64,000 nt of DNA from an uncultured Pelagibacteraceae bacterium (GCA_902583075.1 CACHUN010000001.1:1-64000); one strand, 5' to 3'. Shown: positions 26,594-36,191, counted from the stretch's first letter. Notes: generated by a model not told the origin, from the sequence alone. Numbers and translations are program-made.

Positions 26594-28378
26594 ATGACTA
26601 AAATGACAACAGAAGAAGCATTCATAAAAGTTCTTCAAATGCACGGGATTGAACATTCGTTTGGAATAATAGGATCAGCTTTCATGGCAATATCTGATTT
26701 GTTTCCTAAGGCAGGAATTACCTTTTGGGATGTTGCTCATGAGACTAATGGTGGTTTAATTGCTGATGGTTACACAAGAGCAACCGGAAAAATGTCAATG
26801 GTTATTGCTCAGAATGGTCCAGGGATAACTGGATTAGTTACACCAATTAAAACAGCTTATTGGAATCATACACCATTATTATTAGTTACTCCTCAAGCAG
26901 CGAATAAAACTATGGGTCAAGGTGGCTTTCAAGAAGTAGAGCAGATGAATTTATTTAAAGATATGGTTTGTTATCAAGAAGAGGTTAGAGACCCTTCAAG
27001 GATGGCAGAAGTGTTAAATAGAGTAATAGAAAAAGCATTTAGAGGTTCTGCACCAGCACAAATAAATGTGCCTAGAGATTATTGGACACAAGTAATAGAT
27101 ATTGATTTACCACCAATTGTAAGATTTGAAAGACAAGGCGGAGGAAAAGAGGCAATTGAAAAAGCTGCAAAACTTTTATCAGATGCAAACTTTCCGGTAA
27201 TATTATCCGGAGCAGGTGTAGTAATTGGTAATGCAATTGATGAATGTAAAAAGTTAGCTGAGAAGTTAGATGCTCCAGTATGTAATGGATATCAACATAA
27301 TGATAGTTTTCCAGGAAGTCATCCATTAGCAGTGGGACCATTAGGATATAATGGATCTAAAGCTGGTATGGAGTTAATTTCAAAAGCAGATGTAGTTTTA
27401 GCTTTAGGAACAAGATTAAATCCTTTTTCAACTTTACCTGGATACGGAATTGATTATTGGCCAAAAGATGCAACTATTATTCAAGTAGACATGAATCCAG
27501 ACAGAATTGGACTTACAAAAAAAGTAACAGTTGGTATTTGTGGAGATGCTAAGATGGTTTCACAACAGATTTTAGAAAAACTTTCACCAACAGCTGGAGA
27601 TAATGGTAGAGATGACAGAAAAAATTTAATTCATCAAACAAAATCAGCTTGGCTACAAACACTTACAAGTTTAGATCATGAAGATGATGATCCAGGGACA
27701 GTTTGGAATAAAGAAGCTAGAGAAAGAGACGCAGATAGAATGTCCCCAAGACAAGCTTGGAGAGCAATACAAGCTGGAATGCCTGAGGATGTAATTATTT
27801 CAAGTGATATTGGAAATAATTGTGCAATAGGCAATGCATATCCAACTTTTGAGAAACCAAGAAAATATTTAGCACCAGGTTTGTTTGGTCCATGTGGTTA
27901 TGGTTTTCCATCAATACTTGGAGCAAAAATAGGGTGTCCAGATACACCAGTAATTGGTTTTGCAGGTGACGGTGCTTTTGGAATAAGTATGAATGAAATG
28001 AGTTCTTGTGCACGGGAAGAATGGCCTGCGATTACCATGGTAATATTCAGAAATTACCAATGGGGAGCAGAAAAGAGAAATTCTATTTTATGGTTTGACG
28101 ATAATTTTATTGGAACAGAATTAGATCCTGAACTAAGCTATGCCAAAGTTGCTAATGCTTGTGGTTTAAAGGGTATTGCAGTTAAAACTATGGAAGAAAC
28201 AACTAAAGCAATTAAGCAATCATGCGAAGATCAAAAAAAAGGAATTACAACATTTATAGAGGTAATCTTGAACCAAGAATTAGGTGAACCATTTAGAAGA
28301 GATGCTATGAAGAAACCTGTAGAAGTAGCAGGAATTGAAAAAGGTGATATGAAACCTCAAAAATCATTGGTAGGTTAA
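26594..28378 (+). CDS. xsc: Sulfoacetaldehyde acetyltransferase
   Basis: A 594-aa TPP-dependent enzyme converting sulfoacetaldehyde and phosphate to acetyl phosphate and sulfite. The N-terminal block GIIGSAFMAISDLFPKAGI and FWDVAHETNG (Glu of the TPP site) is diagnostic for Xsc within the acetolactate-synthase superfamily. The TPP/Mg motif begins GDGAFG (near 457-462). It completes a desulfonation module with suyAB and probably handles taurine- or isethionate-derived sulfoacetaldehyde. Confidence 0.93.
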   Translation: MTKMTTEEAFIKVLQMHGIEHSFGIIGSAFMAISDLFPKAGITFWDVAHETNGGLIADGYTRATGKMSMVIAQNGPGITGLVTPIKTAYWNHTPLLLVTPQAANKTMGQGGFQEVEQMNLFKDMVCYQEEVRDPSRMAEVLNRVIEKAFRGSAPAQINVPRDYWTQVIDIDLPPIVRFERQGGGKEAIEKAAKLLSDANFPVILSGAGVVIGNAIDECKKLAEKLDAPVCNGYQHNDSFPGSHPLAVGPLGYNGSKAGMELISKADVVLALGTRLNPFSTLPGYGIDYWPKDATIIQVDMNPDRIGLTKKVTVGICGDAKMVSQQILEKLSPTAGDNGRDDRKNLIHQTKSAWLQTLTSLDHEDDDPGTVWNKEARERDADRMSPRQAWRAIQAGMPEDVIISSDIGNNCAIGNAYPTFEKPRKYLAPGLFGPCGYGFPSILGAKIGCPDTPVIGFAGDGAFGISMNEMSSCAREEWPAITMVIFRNYQWGAEKRNSILWFDDNFIGTELDPELSYAKVANACGLKGIAVKTMEETTKAIKQSCEDQKKGITTFIEVILNQELGEPFRRDAMKKPVEVAGIEKGDMKPQKSLVG

Positions 28379-28388
28379 ATAAATATAT

Positions 28389-28407
28389 GTATGATGTTCA
28401 ATCATAC
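28389..28407. repeat. Short hairpin between xsc and desaturase
   Basis: GTATGAT (28389-28395) and ATCATAC (28401-28407) form a perfect 7-bp stem with a 5-nt loop. There is no T-run. It could be a weak processing or attenuation site in the 37-bp gap. Confidence 0.4.
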
Positions 28408-28415
28408 TATAATTT

Positions 28416-29417
28416 ATGGATGTTAAATTAGAAAAGTGGTTTAGACCTAATATTGATAAAGAAGTCTTAAGAGAACTTACAAAAAAATCTGATATCAAAG
28501 GGTTAATACATGTGAGTATTTTTTTTAGCTTACTAAGCATTGTTGGATATTTAGCATATTTAACTTGGGGTACCTGGTGGTCAGTACTATGGTTTTACAT
28601 TTACGGAAATATTTTTTGTTTTTGTAATCCAATTTGGCATGAAACTGGCCATAAAACCGCATTCAAGACTAAATTTTTAAATGAAATATTTTATTACATC
28701 TCATGTTTCATGGCATACTTTGAACCTACAAGATGGAGATTTACACATTTTGTTCACCATGGAAATACTTACTCTACAAAAAATCCTTATGATCATGAAA
28801 TTGAATATGACAATAATTTAAAAGATACTCCTAAAAAATTAATTATGAATTTAATTCCTTTTGGAGAATTGTTATTTTTCAAAAAAAGCATAGCTTTTGA
28901 AGTTATAAAACATGCTTTTGGGATAAGAACTAAAGTTATGATTGATAGTATTCCAGAAAATGCAAGACCAAGAGCTAGATTGATATCAAGAATATATGTT
29001 TGTATATGGTTATCCATAATTATCTGGTGTTTACTGATATCGTCTTGGTTACCAGCATTATATCTTTTATTGCCACACTATTACGGAAAAGGACTACATA
29101 AATTAGTTGCTTTTACTCAACATGCTGGTTTAGCAAGAGATGTAAAAGATCATAGACTGTCAGCAAGAGATATGAAATTAAATCCAATTTTAAGTTTTTT
29201 ATATTGGAAAATGGAATATCATTGCGTGCACCATATGTTTCCAACTGTTCCAGCCTACAACCTAGAAAAATTACACTATCATTTGAAAGATCAATTGCCT
29301 GAAATTAAAGATGGATTATTTGAAACTTATAAAGAAATAATTCCAGCTCTTAAAAAACAAAGAGATGAACCAAATTATCATTTAGATATTTCTTTACCAG
29401 AGCAACAAGCCTCTTAA
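28416..29417 (+). CDS. Membrane fatty acid desaturase family protein
   Basis: A 333-aa membrane di-iron enzyme. The three histidine boxes are H75ETGH79, H111FVHH115 and a C-terminal YHCVHHMF (near 269-276). Hydrophobic segments flank them (about 30-70, 195-225). It probably introduces double bonds into acyl chains or hydroxylates a lipid or carotenoid; the HETGH first box is common in DesA-like and related hydroxylases. The downstream 66-aa gene starts on its stop codon. Confidence 0.85.
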   Translation: MDVKLEKWFRPNIDKEVLRELTKKSDIKGLIHVSIFFSLLSIVGYLAYLTWGTWWSVLWFYIYGNIFCFCNPIWHETGHKTAFKTKFLNEIFYYISCFMAYFEPTRWRFTHFVHHGNTYSTKNPYDHEIEYDNNLKDTPKKLIMNLIPFGELLFFKKSIAFEVIKHAFGIRTKVMIDSIPENARPRARLISRIYVCIWLSIIIWCLLISSWLPALYLLLPHYYGKGLHKLVAFTQHAGLARDVKDHRLSARDMKLNPILSFLYWKMEYHCVHHMFPTVPAYNLEKLHYHLKDQLPEIKDGLFETYKEIIPALKKQRDEPNYHLDISLPEQQAS

Positions 29418-29617
29418 TGTATAAAAATTATAAATTGTTGTTATTTTTAGGGGCAGCAATAATTTTTCTTTATTTAAGTGTAGGAAAATATGAGGAATTT
29501 AGTCTTCAAAAATCTATATCAGCTTGTGTTATAGCCAAAGGTAAAATACTTAAAGAAATTGCGCCACAAGAAGCTAGAATTATTTGTGAAAAAGAGATTA
29601 GAGAGCAATTGGAATAA
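29417..29617 (+). CDS. Small membrane-anchored protein (66 aa)
   Basis: A 66-aa protein with one N-terminal hydrophobic helix (about 7-23) and a soluble tail with two cysteines (SACVIAK, ARIICEKE). Its ATG overlaps the desaturase stop (TAATG), so it is coupled to that gene. I do not recognise a family. Confidence 0.6.
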   Translation: MYKNYKLLLFLGAAIIFLYLSVGKYEEFSLQKSISACVIAKGKILKEIAPQEARIICEKEIREQLE

Positions 29618-30883
29618 TCAAAGGAGACTTGGTAACCAAGTTGAAAAAATCGGAAATAAAATCATTAATATTCCATAAACAATACCTACTGTAGTAAATA
29701 AAGGAACCTCTTTAAATGCGTTAGCTGGATTTTCTTTAATTACACCCGCAGCCGTGTATATTCCAACACAAACAGGAGGAGTTATCATTCCTATTCCAGC
29801 AAAAGCAACAAAAACTACGTATAAATGAAGTAAGCTTTGATCAAAAGATAATGTTAAAGCTGCAAAAATTGGAACAGTTAAATAAAATACTGGAACTATT
29901 TCTATAAATGTTCCTAAAATTAAACATATAGTTCCTAACATTATCCAAAATAAATTCACACTTACTCCCATATCTGTAAAATAAGTTATAATTTTCTGAG
30001 GTGCTTGAGTGTAAGTAAGAACAACACTTAAAAAAGTTGCTGTTGCAATAATTGAAAATATAACAGCAGTAATTATTGCTGTATCTTTTAAGCAACTCAG
30101 TAAAGATGAAAATGTTAATTCTCTATAAATTAGAAAACCTATAGCTACAGCATAAACCCCTGCAATCGCAGCAGACTCAGATGGAGTTAAAAAACCTGCA
30201 TATATTCCACCCAAAATTATAACTGGCGTTATCAAAGCTGGAAGAGCTGCAATAAAAGAACTTAATCTGTCTTTAAATGTAGCTTTTTTGTCAGCTCTTA
30301 TATGTCTACATTTAAACAAAACCAAAAGAACCATTAAAATTAAAAGTATGACTCCTGGTATTACACCGGCAGCAAATGTTTTGGAGACAGGAACATAAGT
30401 AAGAGCACTAAATAAAATAGCAGCATTTGATGGAGGTATTAAAGCCTCAAGTAGTGCAGCTGATGCAGCTAAAACCACAACAAACGGAGTAGGGTAACCC
30501 TGCTCAATCATTTTGGGCATCATAATTGTTCCAACTGCTGTAATTGCGGCCAATATCGATCCGCAGAATGCAGCAAAGAATCCCATCGCAATAACCATTG
30601 CAACACCTAAACCTCCAGGCCAATGTCCAACTAAAGTTGTTGCAAATCTTACAAGTCTAAGTGCTGCTCCACCTTTAAGCATTGCCATTCCACTGAATAT
30701 AAACAATGGCACTGCTATAAGGACATGTTTTGTTAGAGCCCCAAAAGACACTTGAATTAAAACAGACCAAGGAAGATTTAGTCCCCCAATAGCAGCTATT
30801 GAGCTACCTAGACCAAAAACTAAAAAAATTGGAACTGAAATTATTAATGCTACTAAAGATAATATAGACGCTAATACAAACAT
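29618..30883 (-). CDS. dctM: TRAP transporter large membrane subunit
   Basis: A 421-aa protein with about 12 transmembrane helices, the cation-coupled translocator of a tripartite ATP-independent periplasmic transporter. Segments such as GFFAAFCGSILAAITAVGTIM and ALIPPSNAAILF are typical of DctM. It is the last gene of a dctP-dctQ-dctM unit running leftward, and it abuts the 66-aa gene stop. Confidence 0.93.
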   Translation of the reverse strand: MFVLASILSLVALIISVPIFLVFGLGSSIAAIGGLNLPWSVLIQVSFGALTKHVLIAVPLFIFSGMAMLKGGAALRLVRFATTLVGHWPGGLGVAMVIAMGFFAAFCGSILAAITAVGTIMMPKMIEQGYPTPFVVVLAASAALLEALIPPSNAAILFSALTYVPVSKTFAAGVIPGVILLILMVLLVLFKCRHIRADKKATFKDRLSSFIAALPALITPVIILGGIYAGFLTPSESAAIAGVYAVAIGFLIYRELTFSSLLSCLKDTAIITAVIFSIIATATFLSVVLTYTQAPQKIITYFTDMGVSVNLFWIMLGTICLILGTFIEIVPVFYLTVPIFAALTLSFDQSLLHLYVVFVAFAGIGMITPPVCVGIYTAAGVIKENPANAFKEVPLFTTVGIVYGILMILFPIFSTWLPSLL

Positions 30884-31375
30884 TTAATTTCTTATCAAAT
30901 TTATAATGTTGTCGAATAATAATTCTAATGATGTTAGAGCTAATATTAAAAAACCAACAGGAAATGCTAAAAACATCCACCATATAGGAATGCTAATTTC
31001 AATTTCCATGACTTGACCTAAATTGAAATACATTATTGTTGCATCAAGACCAGCTTTAAAGAATATACAGGCGGATATAAGTGCAACTATATTTACAATT
31101 AAAAACAAAATTTCCTTATTCTTCTTCGACAATATAGGAGTTAAAAAATCAACTTTTATATGTTGTCCTTTTTTTAAAAGAGGTCCTAATAATGGAAATA
31201 CTAACCAACTAACTAAAACAGGTGGTAATTCTATAAACCAAGCAAATCCAGTCCCTGTTATGAAACGTGTTGCTGCACTTAAAAATAAAGCAGCAACCAT
31301 TATAAAAATGATTAACATTGCGAGAGCTAATGAAGCCGAGGCTAGATAATTATTAACTGCTCGCAACGCTTTCAT
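30884..31375 (-). CDS. dctQ: TRAP transporter small membrane subunit
   Basis: A 163-aa protein with four transmembrane helices, including the VSWLVFPLLGPLLKKGQHIKVDF motif typical of DctQ. It directly precedes dctM with no gap and completes the membrane component. Confidence 0.9.
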   Translation of the reverse strand: MKALRAVNNYLASASLALAMLIIFIMVAALFLSAATRFITGTGFAWFIELPPVLVSWLVFPLLGPLLKKGQHIKVDFLTPILSKKNKEILFLIVNIVALISACIFFKAGLDATIMYFNLGQVMEIEISIPIWWMFLAFPVGFLILALTSLELLFDNIINLIRN

Positions 31376-31401
31376 TTTTTTTGATTAAGCAAAAACTTCT
31401 T

Positions 31402-32418
31402 CTAATTATTATTTGCGTAATCTTGTGCTGCTTTCAAAGCATCAGCATCAATCATTTTAGCCATGGCAGGCATAACTTTATCCTTCATTAGCTTATCAAA
31501 TTTAGCTTTTTCAGCTCCTGAAAGTGTTGTTACTACACCGCCTCTGTCTTGGAATTCTTTAAGAACAGTTTCACCATGATCCATAATTCTATCTGTTGAA
31601 AGTGTTCCCACTTCTTTACCAACATCCATTATTATTTTCTGTAAATCATCAGGTAGACTATTAAACCAAGTAGTGTTAGCCATTATGTATGCATCTGCAT
31701 AGTATTGGTAAGGTTTTTGTGCATATTTTAAAAATTCCCACCAACTGTATGCTTTTATACTTCCTGGAGGACTATTTATCGTGTCAATCATTCCAGACTG
31801 TAATGCATTATATACTTCTCCAGTTTTTAAAGATACACGGTTTGCTCCAAGAGCGTCCCACATAGGTTCTTCGCTTTTAAGCAGTCTTCTAGCTTTAAGA
31901 CCTTTCATAGCATCAATACCTGTTAATTCTCTCGCACTTGAAATTGACATTACAGGTCCAACTGGGTTGTACATGACTAAAGTTGAATTTGTTTTTTTTG
32001 TTAATTCACCCCAAATTTCTTTTCCTTTTGATGAATTCTGAAAAAAACCTCTTTGTTGTTGCCAAGAATTAAATAGTCCTGGAAAAGAGGCAACATTAAA
32101 GTTCTTATTAATTGGTGGAAAACTTACAACACCAACAATTCCCCCTAATTCAACAGCTCCTGACGTTACTGCACCCATTACTTCTCTTATTCCAAAAAGT
32201 TGTTTAGATGGATATACCTCTATTTTAAGTTTTCCATTTGCTCTTTTATTTACTTCATCTGCAAAAATTTGAGCATGCTTTGCACTATGATGTTTTGGAC
32301 TCCAATGAACAGATAGACGTCCAACAATCTCAGCAAAAGCTGCAGTTGAAGAAACTACAAATGAAATAACTAATAAAAAGCTAACCAAACTTTTCGGTAA
32401 ATTTTTAATTTTATTCAT
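31402..32418 (-). CDS. dctP: TRAP transporter periplasmic solute-binding protein
   Basis: A 338-aa secreted binding protein with a signal peptide ending near residue 29 (STAAFA). The DctP core has the ligand arginine region GLKARRL (near residues 166-172) and the conserved NSPPGSIKAYSWWEFLKY segment. A pyruvate, alpha-keto acid or other carboxylate is a likely ligand, but residues do not fix it. The strong inverted repeat upstream (32449-32480) suggests local repression. Confidence 0.92.
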   Translation of the reverse strand: MNKIKNLPKSLVSFLLVISFVVSSTAAFAEIVGRLSVHWSPKHHSAKHAQIFADEVNKRANGKLKIEVYPSKQLFGIREVMGAVTSGAVELGGIVGVVSFPPINKNFNVASFPGLFNSWQQQRGFFQNSSKGKEIWGELTKKTNSTLVMYNPVGPVMSISSARELTGIDAMKGLKARRLLKSEEPMWDALGANRVSLKTGEVYNALQSGMIDTINSPPGSIKAYSWWEFLKYAQKPYQYYADAYIMANTTWFNSLPDDLQKIIMDVGKEVGTLSTDRIMDHGETVLKEFQDRGGVVTTLSGAEKAKFDKLMKDKVMPAMAKMIDADALKAAQDYANNN

Positions 32419-32448
32419 ATTTTCCCTCTCTTTTTTTTAATAATCTTA

Positions 32449-32480
32449 TTATTTTGATATAATTAAAACAATCAAAATAA
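32449..32480. promoter_or_regulatory. Operator-like perfect inverted repeat upstream of dctP
   Basis: TTATTTTGAT (32449-32458) and ATCAAAATAA (32471-32480) form a perfect 10-bp inverted repeat with a 12-nt spacer, 31 bp upstream of the dctP start. A dimeric regulator binding site is the simplest reading. No regulator gene is adjacent. Confidence 0.55.
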
Positions 32481-32530
32481 AACTACATAAAATTGAATAA
32501 TAAGGTCCAAATGTTATATTAATTGAGACT

Positions 32531-32989
32531 ATGATTTACAAATTATCAAAAAGCATACTGCTACTTTTTTTTGTTCTTTTATTTACAAATTATTCCTATG
32601 GTGAAACTAAAATAGATGAAGCTGTTGATAAAACCACAGATTTTTTAAAGTCTGTATCAAAAAGAGGATTAAGCAAAAACCAAACAGCTGAATTTTTAAA
32701 TAATTATGCAATTACTCTCAAAGACGAGAGAACTGACGGAGAAGTAACCTATATTTTTGATACCGAAAGTTATAAAAGATATAAGAATGGTGACGTCATA
32801 TCAGAAGATGGATGGAGATTTTCAAAATTGGGAGCCTTAAGACTATTTAATGGAGATATAAAACTCACCTGGAAAATAAAAATTGGAAAAGAAAATCTAA
32901 TGGTTATTAAAACAAAATTTCAACCAATCGGGAAAGAATATCCTTTTACCTATAAATTAAAAAAATTATTTTTTGAGGAAATTCAATGA
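32531..32989 (+). CDS. Secreted protein of unknown function (152 aa)
   Basis: A 152-aa protein with a signal peptide (hydrophobic 9-22, YSYGE). The mature part is mixed alpha/beta, with no recognised motif. Its stop overlaps the ATG of the 60-aa membrane protein gene by 4 bp, so the two form an operon. Confidence 0.65.
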   Translation: MIYKLSKSILLLFFVLLFTNYSYGETKIDEAVDKTTDFLKSVSKRGLSKNQTAEFLNNYAITLKDERTDGEVTYIFDTESYKRYKNGDVISEDGWRFSKLGALRLFNGDIKLTWKIKIGKENLMVIKTKFQPIGKEYPFTYKLKKLFFEEIQ

Positions 32990-33168
32990 ACCCAACAGAT
33001 ATTCTGCTGAGTATTGCAATTGTTGGGATATACACAATTATTTATGTTTATTTAAAATCTAAGTATGATGATAACAAAACTATCATAAAGTTATTTGTTG
33101 TTGGATTTATCTACGCAACAATAATTACTGGCATTCTTTATTATTTGATAAAATTGATTGCTTCTTAG
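32986..33168 (+). CDS. Small two-span membrane protein (60 aa)
   Basis: A 60-aa protein with two hydrophobic helices (about 5-22 and 35-57) joined by a charged turn KSKYDDNKT. ATGA overlap with the upstream secreted protein gene and only 7 bp to the GST gene. The function is unknown. Confidence 0.65.
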   Translation: MNPTDILLSIAIVGIYTIIYVYLKSKYDDNKTIIKLFVVGFIYATIITGILYYLIKLIAS

Positions 33169-33175
33169 AATTTAA

Positions 33176-33862
33176 ATGAAACATAAATTAGAACTAATAT
33201 ATTTCAAAATGAGAGCGCTAGCAGAGGCACCTCGTTTATTATTTCACTATACCAATATTGAATATGATGATCTTATGTCTTGGGATTATTATGACAAGGA
33301 TTGGTCCGAGGTAAAACCAAATATTCCTTTTAAACAATTACCCATGTTAGTGATCGATAAAAAATATGAAATTTGTCAAAGTATTGCAATAATGTCTTTT
33401 ATAGAAAATTTGGCAGGCATTAATATTACCGATCCAATATTAAATGCAAAAGCAAACGCAATCATGCAAAGCGCCCAAGAGTTATTTATGCCACTGAATC
33501 CAACAGTCAATTTTGCATCCGGAGAAAAATTTATAAAAAAAAGAGATGATATGATGCCTTTTTTAATATCAAGATTTGAGGACCTTGAGAAAGCAATAAA
33601 AGAAAATAATAAAAAATTCTTTATTTATGATGAGCCAAGAGCATGTGATTTTGTCACTTTTCATCATTTAGATTTATCTAAATTGTTAGATCCATCATTG
33701 ATAAAAAAATTTCCTAGATTAGAAAAATTTCTTGAGAACATGATGTCAATTGAAAGTATACTAAATTATTTAGAAAAGAGACCAAAATTGATTGATGTCA
33801 GTGTCGAACCAAAATTAGTAATAGATGGCATCCCTCATCCAACTGGAGTTAAAAAAACATAA
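33176..33862 (+). CDS. Glutathione S-transferase family protein
   Basis: A 228-aa two-domain GST. The N-terminal thioredoxin fold has KLELIYFKMRALAEAPRLLF, with the tyrosine/serine position at YF, the cis-proline in FKQLPMLVI, and the gamma-glutamyl contact ICQSIAI (Gln-Ser). The C-terminal helical domain follows after about residue 90. It resembles the sigma/Nu type. The role is likely detoxification; no substrate clue. Confidence 0.83.
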   Translation: MKHKLELIYFKMRALAEAPRLLFHYTNIEYDDLMSWDYYDKDWSEVKPNIPFKQLPMLVIDKKYEICQSIAIMSFIENLAGINITDPILNAKANAIMQSAQELFMPLNPTVNFASGEKFIKKRDDMMPFLISRFEDLEKAIKENNKKFFIYDEPRACDFVTFHHLDLSKLLDPSLIKKFPRLEKFLENMMSIESILNYLEKRPKLIDVSVEPKLVIDGIPHPTGVKKT

Positions 33863-33870
33863 TATATTTT

Positions 33871-34944
33871 GTGAAAATAATTTTTCTTTTTTTAGTATTT
33901 TTGAACTTCTTAATGTTTCAAAAATCAATTGCTCAAGAATTTGAATTTATTTCTTTAAATGAAAATAGTTTCAGCAAACCCAAACCTTTTGATGCATTTA
34001 TTTGGGACGAAGGTAAAAAACTTAAAATTATCAAAGGTAGAGATATAGACAATCCAAAAGATAAAATTATCGTTATATATAATCACGGTGGTTGGGGATG
34101 GAACAAAGGCTGGGGCCCAGGCTGGGATCTTTATTTAGCAAAACTTATGGCACCACAACTTTCAGGAAAAAAAATAAATGGAAAAGAAATTGTATTATGG
34201 ATGAATGGAAGTTTGATAGATAAAAAAAATGATCCCTATAAAGGTAAAGAAATTGGATATGCTTGTGGGTGGAAGTTAAAGGGCGCGTGGCATCAAGAAT
34301 GGCATGAGTGTATTTTAAATGACTTTCCCACCTATTTAAGAGAAAAAAGAACTATAGACATTGTTAATTATTTTGCAGATAAAGGAACACCTCGAAATCA
34401 AATATTTTTATCAGGTCATTCTTGCGGAGGATGGAATGCATTAAGAATAGAGGGGAAATATCCTGATGCATTTAACGCTGCAATTTCTTATATGCCTAAT
34501 TGTTGGGATAGAAGACCAAATGGACTTGTAAGAAAAACATTAATTGATGAAATGAAAACTTTTAAAAAGCTTGATGCAATAATTTATTCAAGCCCAGTCG
34601 ATGGAGGTGAAGATTGGAAAGCAAGTTACCAAGATTTAAAATGGATAGGCGATATACCTGGTGCAAAAATGATTAAATTACCGGGTCATAATGCAAAAGA
34701 TGGTAAGGAAATATCAGTTGATGGAAAGCTTTGTGAAAATTTGCCACGAATGCATGGTGGATGGGAAGAAGTTTGGCCTGAGGGAAAAAAGAAACTCAGA
34801 AGTGCGAAAAAATTTATTGCAGTAGATAAAAAAGAAAAAAAAGAAATGAAGAAAAAGGCTAAAGGTCACAATATGTTATATAGAGAGTGTTTCGACTCTT
34901 ATTATCCTCAAATATTAGATTTTATAGCATCAAGAGTTAAATGA
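33871..34944 (+). CDS. Secreted alpha/beta hydrolase-like protein
   Basis: A 357-aa secreted protein with a GTG start and a signal peptide of about 21 residues. The nucleophile elbow is GHSCGGWNA (Ser about 184), followed by a strand and the sequence AISYMPNCWDRR. A conserved NHGGWGWNKGWGPGWD (about 71-86) could form the oxyanion hole. A C-terminal HNMLYRECF supplies a possible catalytic histidine. It probably hydrolyses an ester or peptide. The gene is followed with a 4-bp overlap by an HExxH protein. Confidence 0.72.
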   Translation: MKIIFLFLVFLNFLMFQKSIAQEFEFISLNENSFSKPKPFDAFIWDEGKKLKIIKGRDIDNPKDKIIVIYNHGGWGWNKGWGPGWDLYLAKLMAPQLSGKKINGKEIVLWMNGSLIDKKNDPYKGKEIGYACGWKLKGAWHQEWHECILNDFPTYLREKRTIDIVNYFADKGTPRNQIFLSGHSCGGWNALRIEGKYPDAFNAAISYMPNCWDRRPNGLVRKTLIDEMKTFKKLDAIIYSSPVDGGEDWKASYQDLKWIGDIPGAKMIKLPGHNAKDGKEISVDGKLCENLPRMHGGWEEVWPEGKKKLRSAKKFIAVDKKEKKEMKKKAKGHNMLYRECFDSYYPQILDFIASRVK

Positions 34945-36167
34945 GAAAAATCATTGGGCTAATAATTATTTTTTTCATAATAAATATTAATGCACAAGCT
35001 GAGGTAAGAAAGTTTGAGTGTGATAATTTCCAAAATACAGATGCAGGATTTGTAGGTTATAAAAACGACAAGAAGAAAGAATTTAAATACATTATAATTG
35101 AGGTGGATACTAATAAAATTAATATTAAAATTTCATCTAAACTTGATGGTCAGAAAGCAAAAAGATTTAACCCTATTGTAATAAAACAATCTGGAACATT
35201 TTTAACTTATCAATTTCCTGGAGATACTAATACATACAATTTTAGTTATGGATCAAACGAATTGTTAGTTTCGCGCGCAAGTCCTGCTTCTCAAACTCAG
35301 GCAAAGTGTATAGCTAAAAAAGGTTCAGAAATTAAAACTAAAAAAGTTAAATATAAAAATTTAAAAACCAATGAAAAAAAATATGTTTTTAAAAATTTTT
35401 CTGACAGTTTAAGAAACTTTAAGATGAAAAAAAAAGATCCAACTTTGTTTAGAAAGTTAGAATACCTTAAAACCACAGAAAATAACTCATTATCTGGTCA
35501 AATGGGTTGTTTATTTCAAAAACATGCATGCTCTCCCGAAACAAAACAGTATGATGCACATATTTTTTTAGCAACTTACGCCTCTGGAAAACAAATAGAG
35601 TTTGTTGTTGATGATCGATATAAAAAAAAAAGAGCAGAAAAATTGGTTTTAAAATATGCAACAAAGATAGGTCAGGTTCCAAGTTTCTTAATTAATGGTT
35701 ATTGTTTAAAAATTTATAACAAAAGCCTTTCACCTGATGGTTTTTCTGACCCTAGTTGTACAAAAGGTGTAAACAAAATAAGAATTGATAAAGGTGTAAG
35801 GTATATGTTCGCTAGGCCAAAAGAAAATTGGTTTATAATATATCCAGATAATTTAAATAAAATATCAGAAAATTTTAGATGGATTGTCTTAGTTCATGAA
35901 ATGGCCCATGTTTCATTGGATAGTCTATTGCCCAAAGGTAATTGGGGAAATTTATCAATTAGCGATGAATATACTCACATAACAAATTATTCAGGTAAAA
36001 ATACTGGTGAAGATCTCGCAGAAACAGCAGTAGCATGGGTTGCTTTAAGATGTATGGAGAAAACCTCAAAAAAACATAAAAAAAAAATTCTTGAAGGAAT
36101 TCCTAATAGAATAAAATTATTAGATAGTTTAAAATTAAATACAGCACCAATGGTTTGTAAATATTAA
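34941..36167 (+). CDS. Secreted HExxH putative metalloprotease
   Basis: A 408-aa protein with a signal peptide (to about residue 20). The C-terminal part has WIVLVHEMAHVSLD with H319-E-M-A-H323, and a downstream GEDLAETAVAW provides a candidate third zinc ligand (Glu358 or Glu361). A cysteine-rich central segment (GCLFQKHACSPE) suggests disulfides. This pattern fits a gluzincin-like protease, though no named family is recognised. It is the last host gene before the integrated element. Confidence 0.7.
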   Translation: MRKIIGLIIIFFIININAQAEVRKFECDNFQNTDAGFVGYKNDKKKEFKYIIIEVDTNKINIKISSKLDGQKAKRFNPIVIKQSGTFLTYQFPGDTNTYNFSYGSNELLVSRASPASQTQAKCIAKKGSEIKTKKVKYKNLKTNEKKYVFKNFSDSLRNFKMKKKDPTLFRKLEYLKTTENNSLSGQMGCLFQKHACSPETKQYDAHIFLATYASGKQIEFVVDDRYKKKRAEKLVLKYATKIGQVPSFLINGYCLKIYNKSLSPDGFSDPSCTKGVNKIRIDKGVRYMFARPKENWFIIYPDNLNKISENFRWIVLVHEMAHVSLDSLLPKGNWGNLSISDEYTHITNYSGKNTGEDLAETAVAWVALRCMEKTSKKHKKKILEGIPNRIKLLDSLKLNTAPMVCKY

Positions 36168-36191
36168 ATTAGGTTTTTAATCAAAACTTGT

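Noticed and set aside
26504..26656. N-terminal extension of suyA up to 26656
   Set aside because: It would run through the xsc start and ribosome binding site on the opposite strand and is not SAF-like; the start at 26503 fits the family.
30513..30755. Plus-strand ORFs opposite the dctM and dctQ genes
   Set aside because: They are antisense frames of strongly supported membrane protein genes with no family resemblance.
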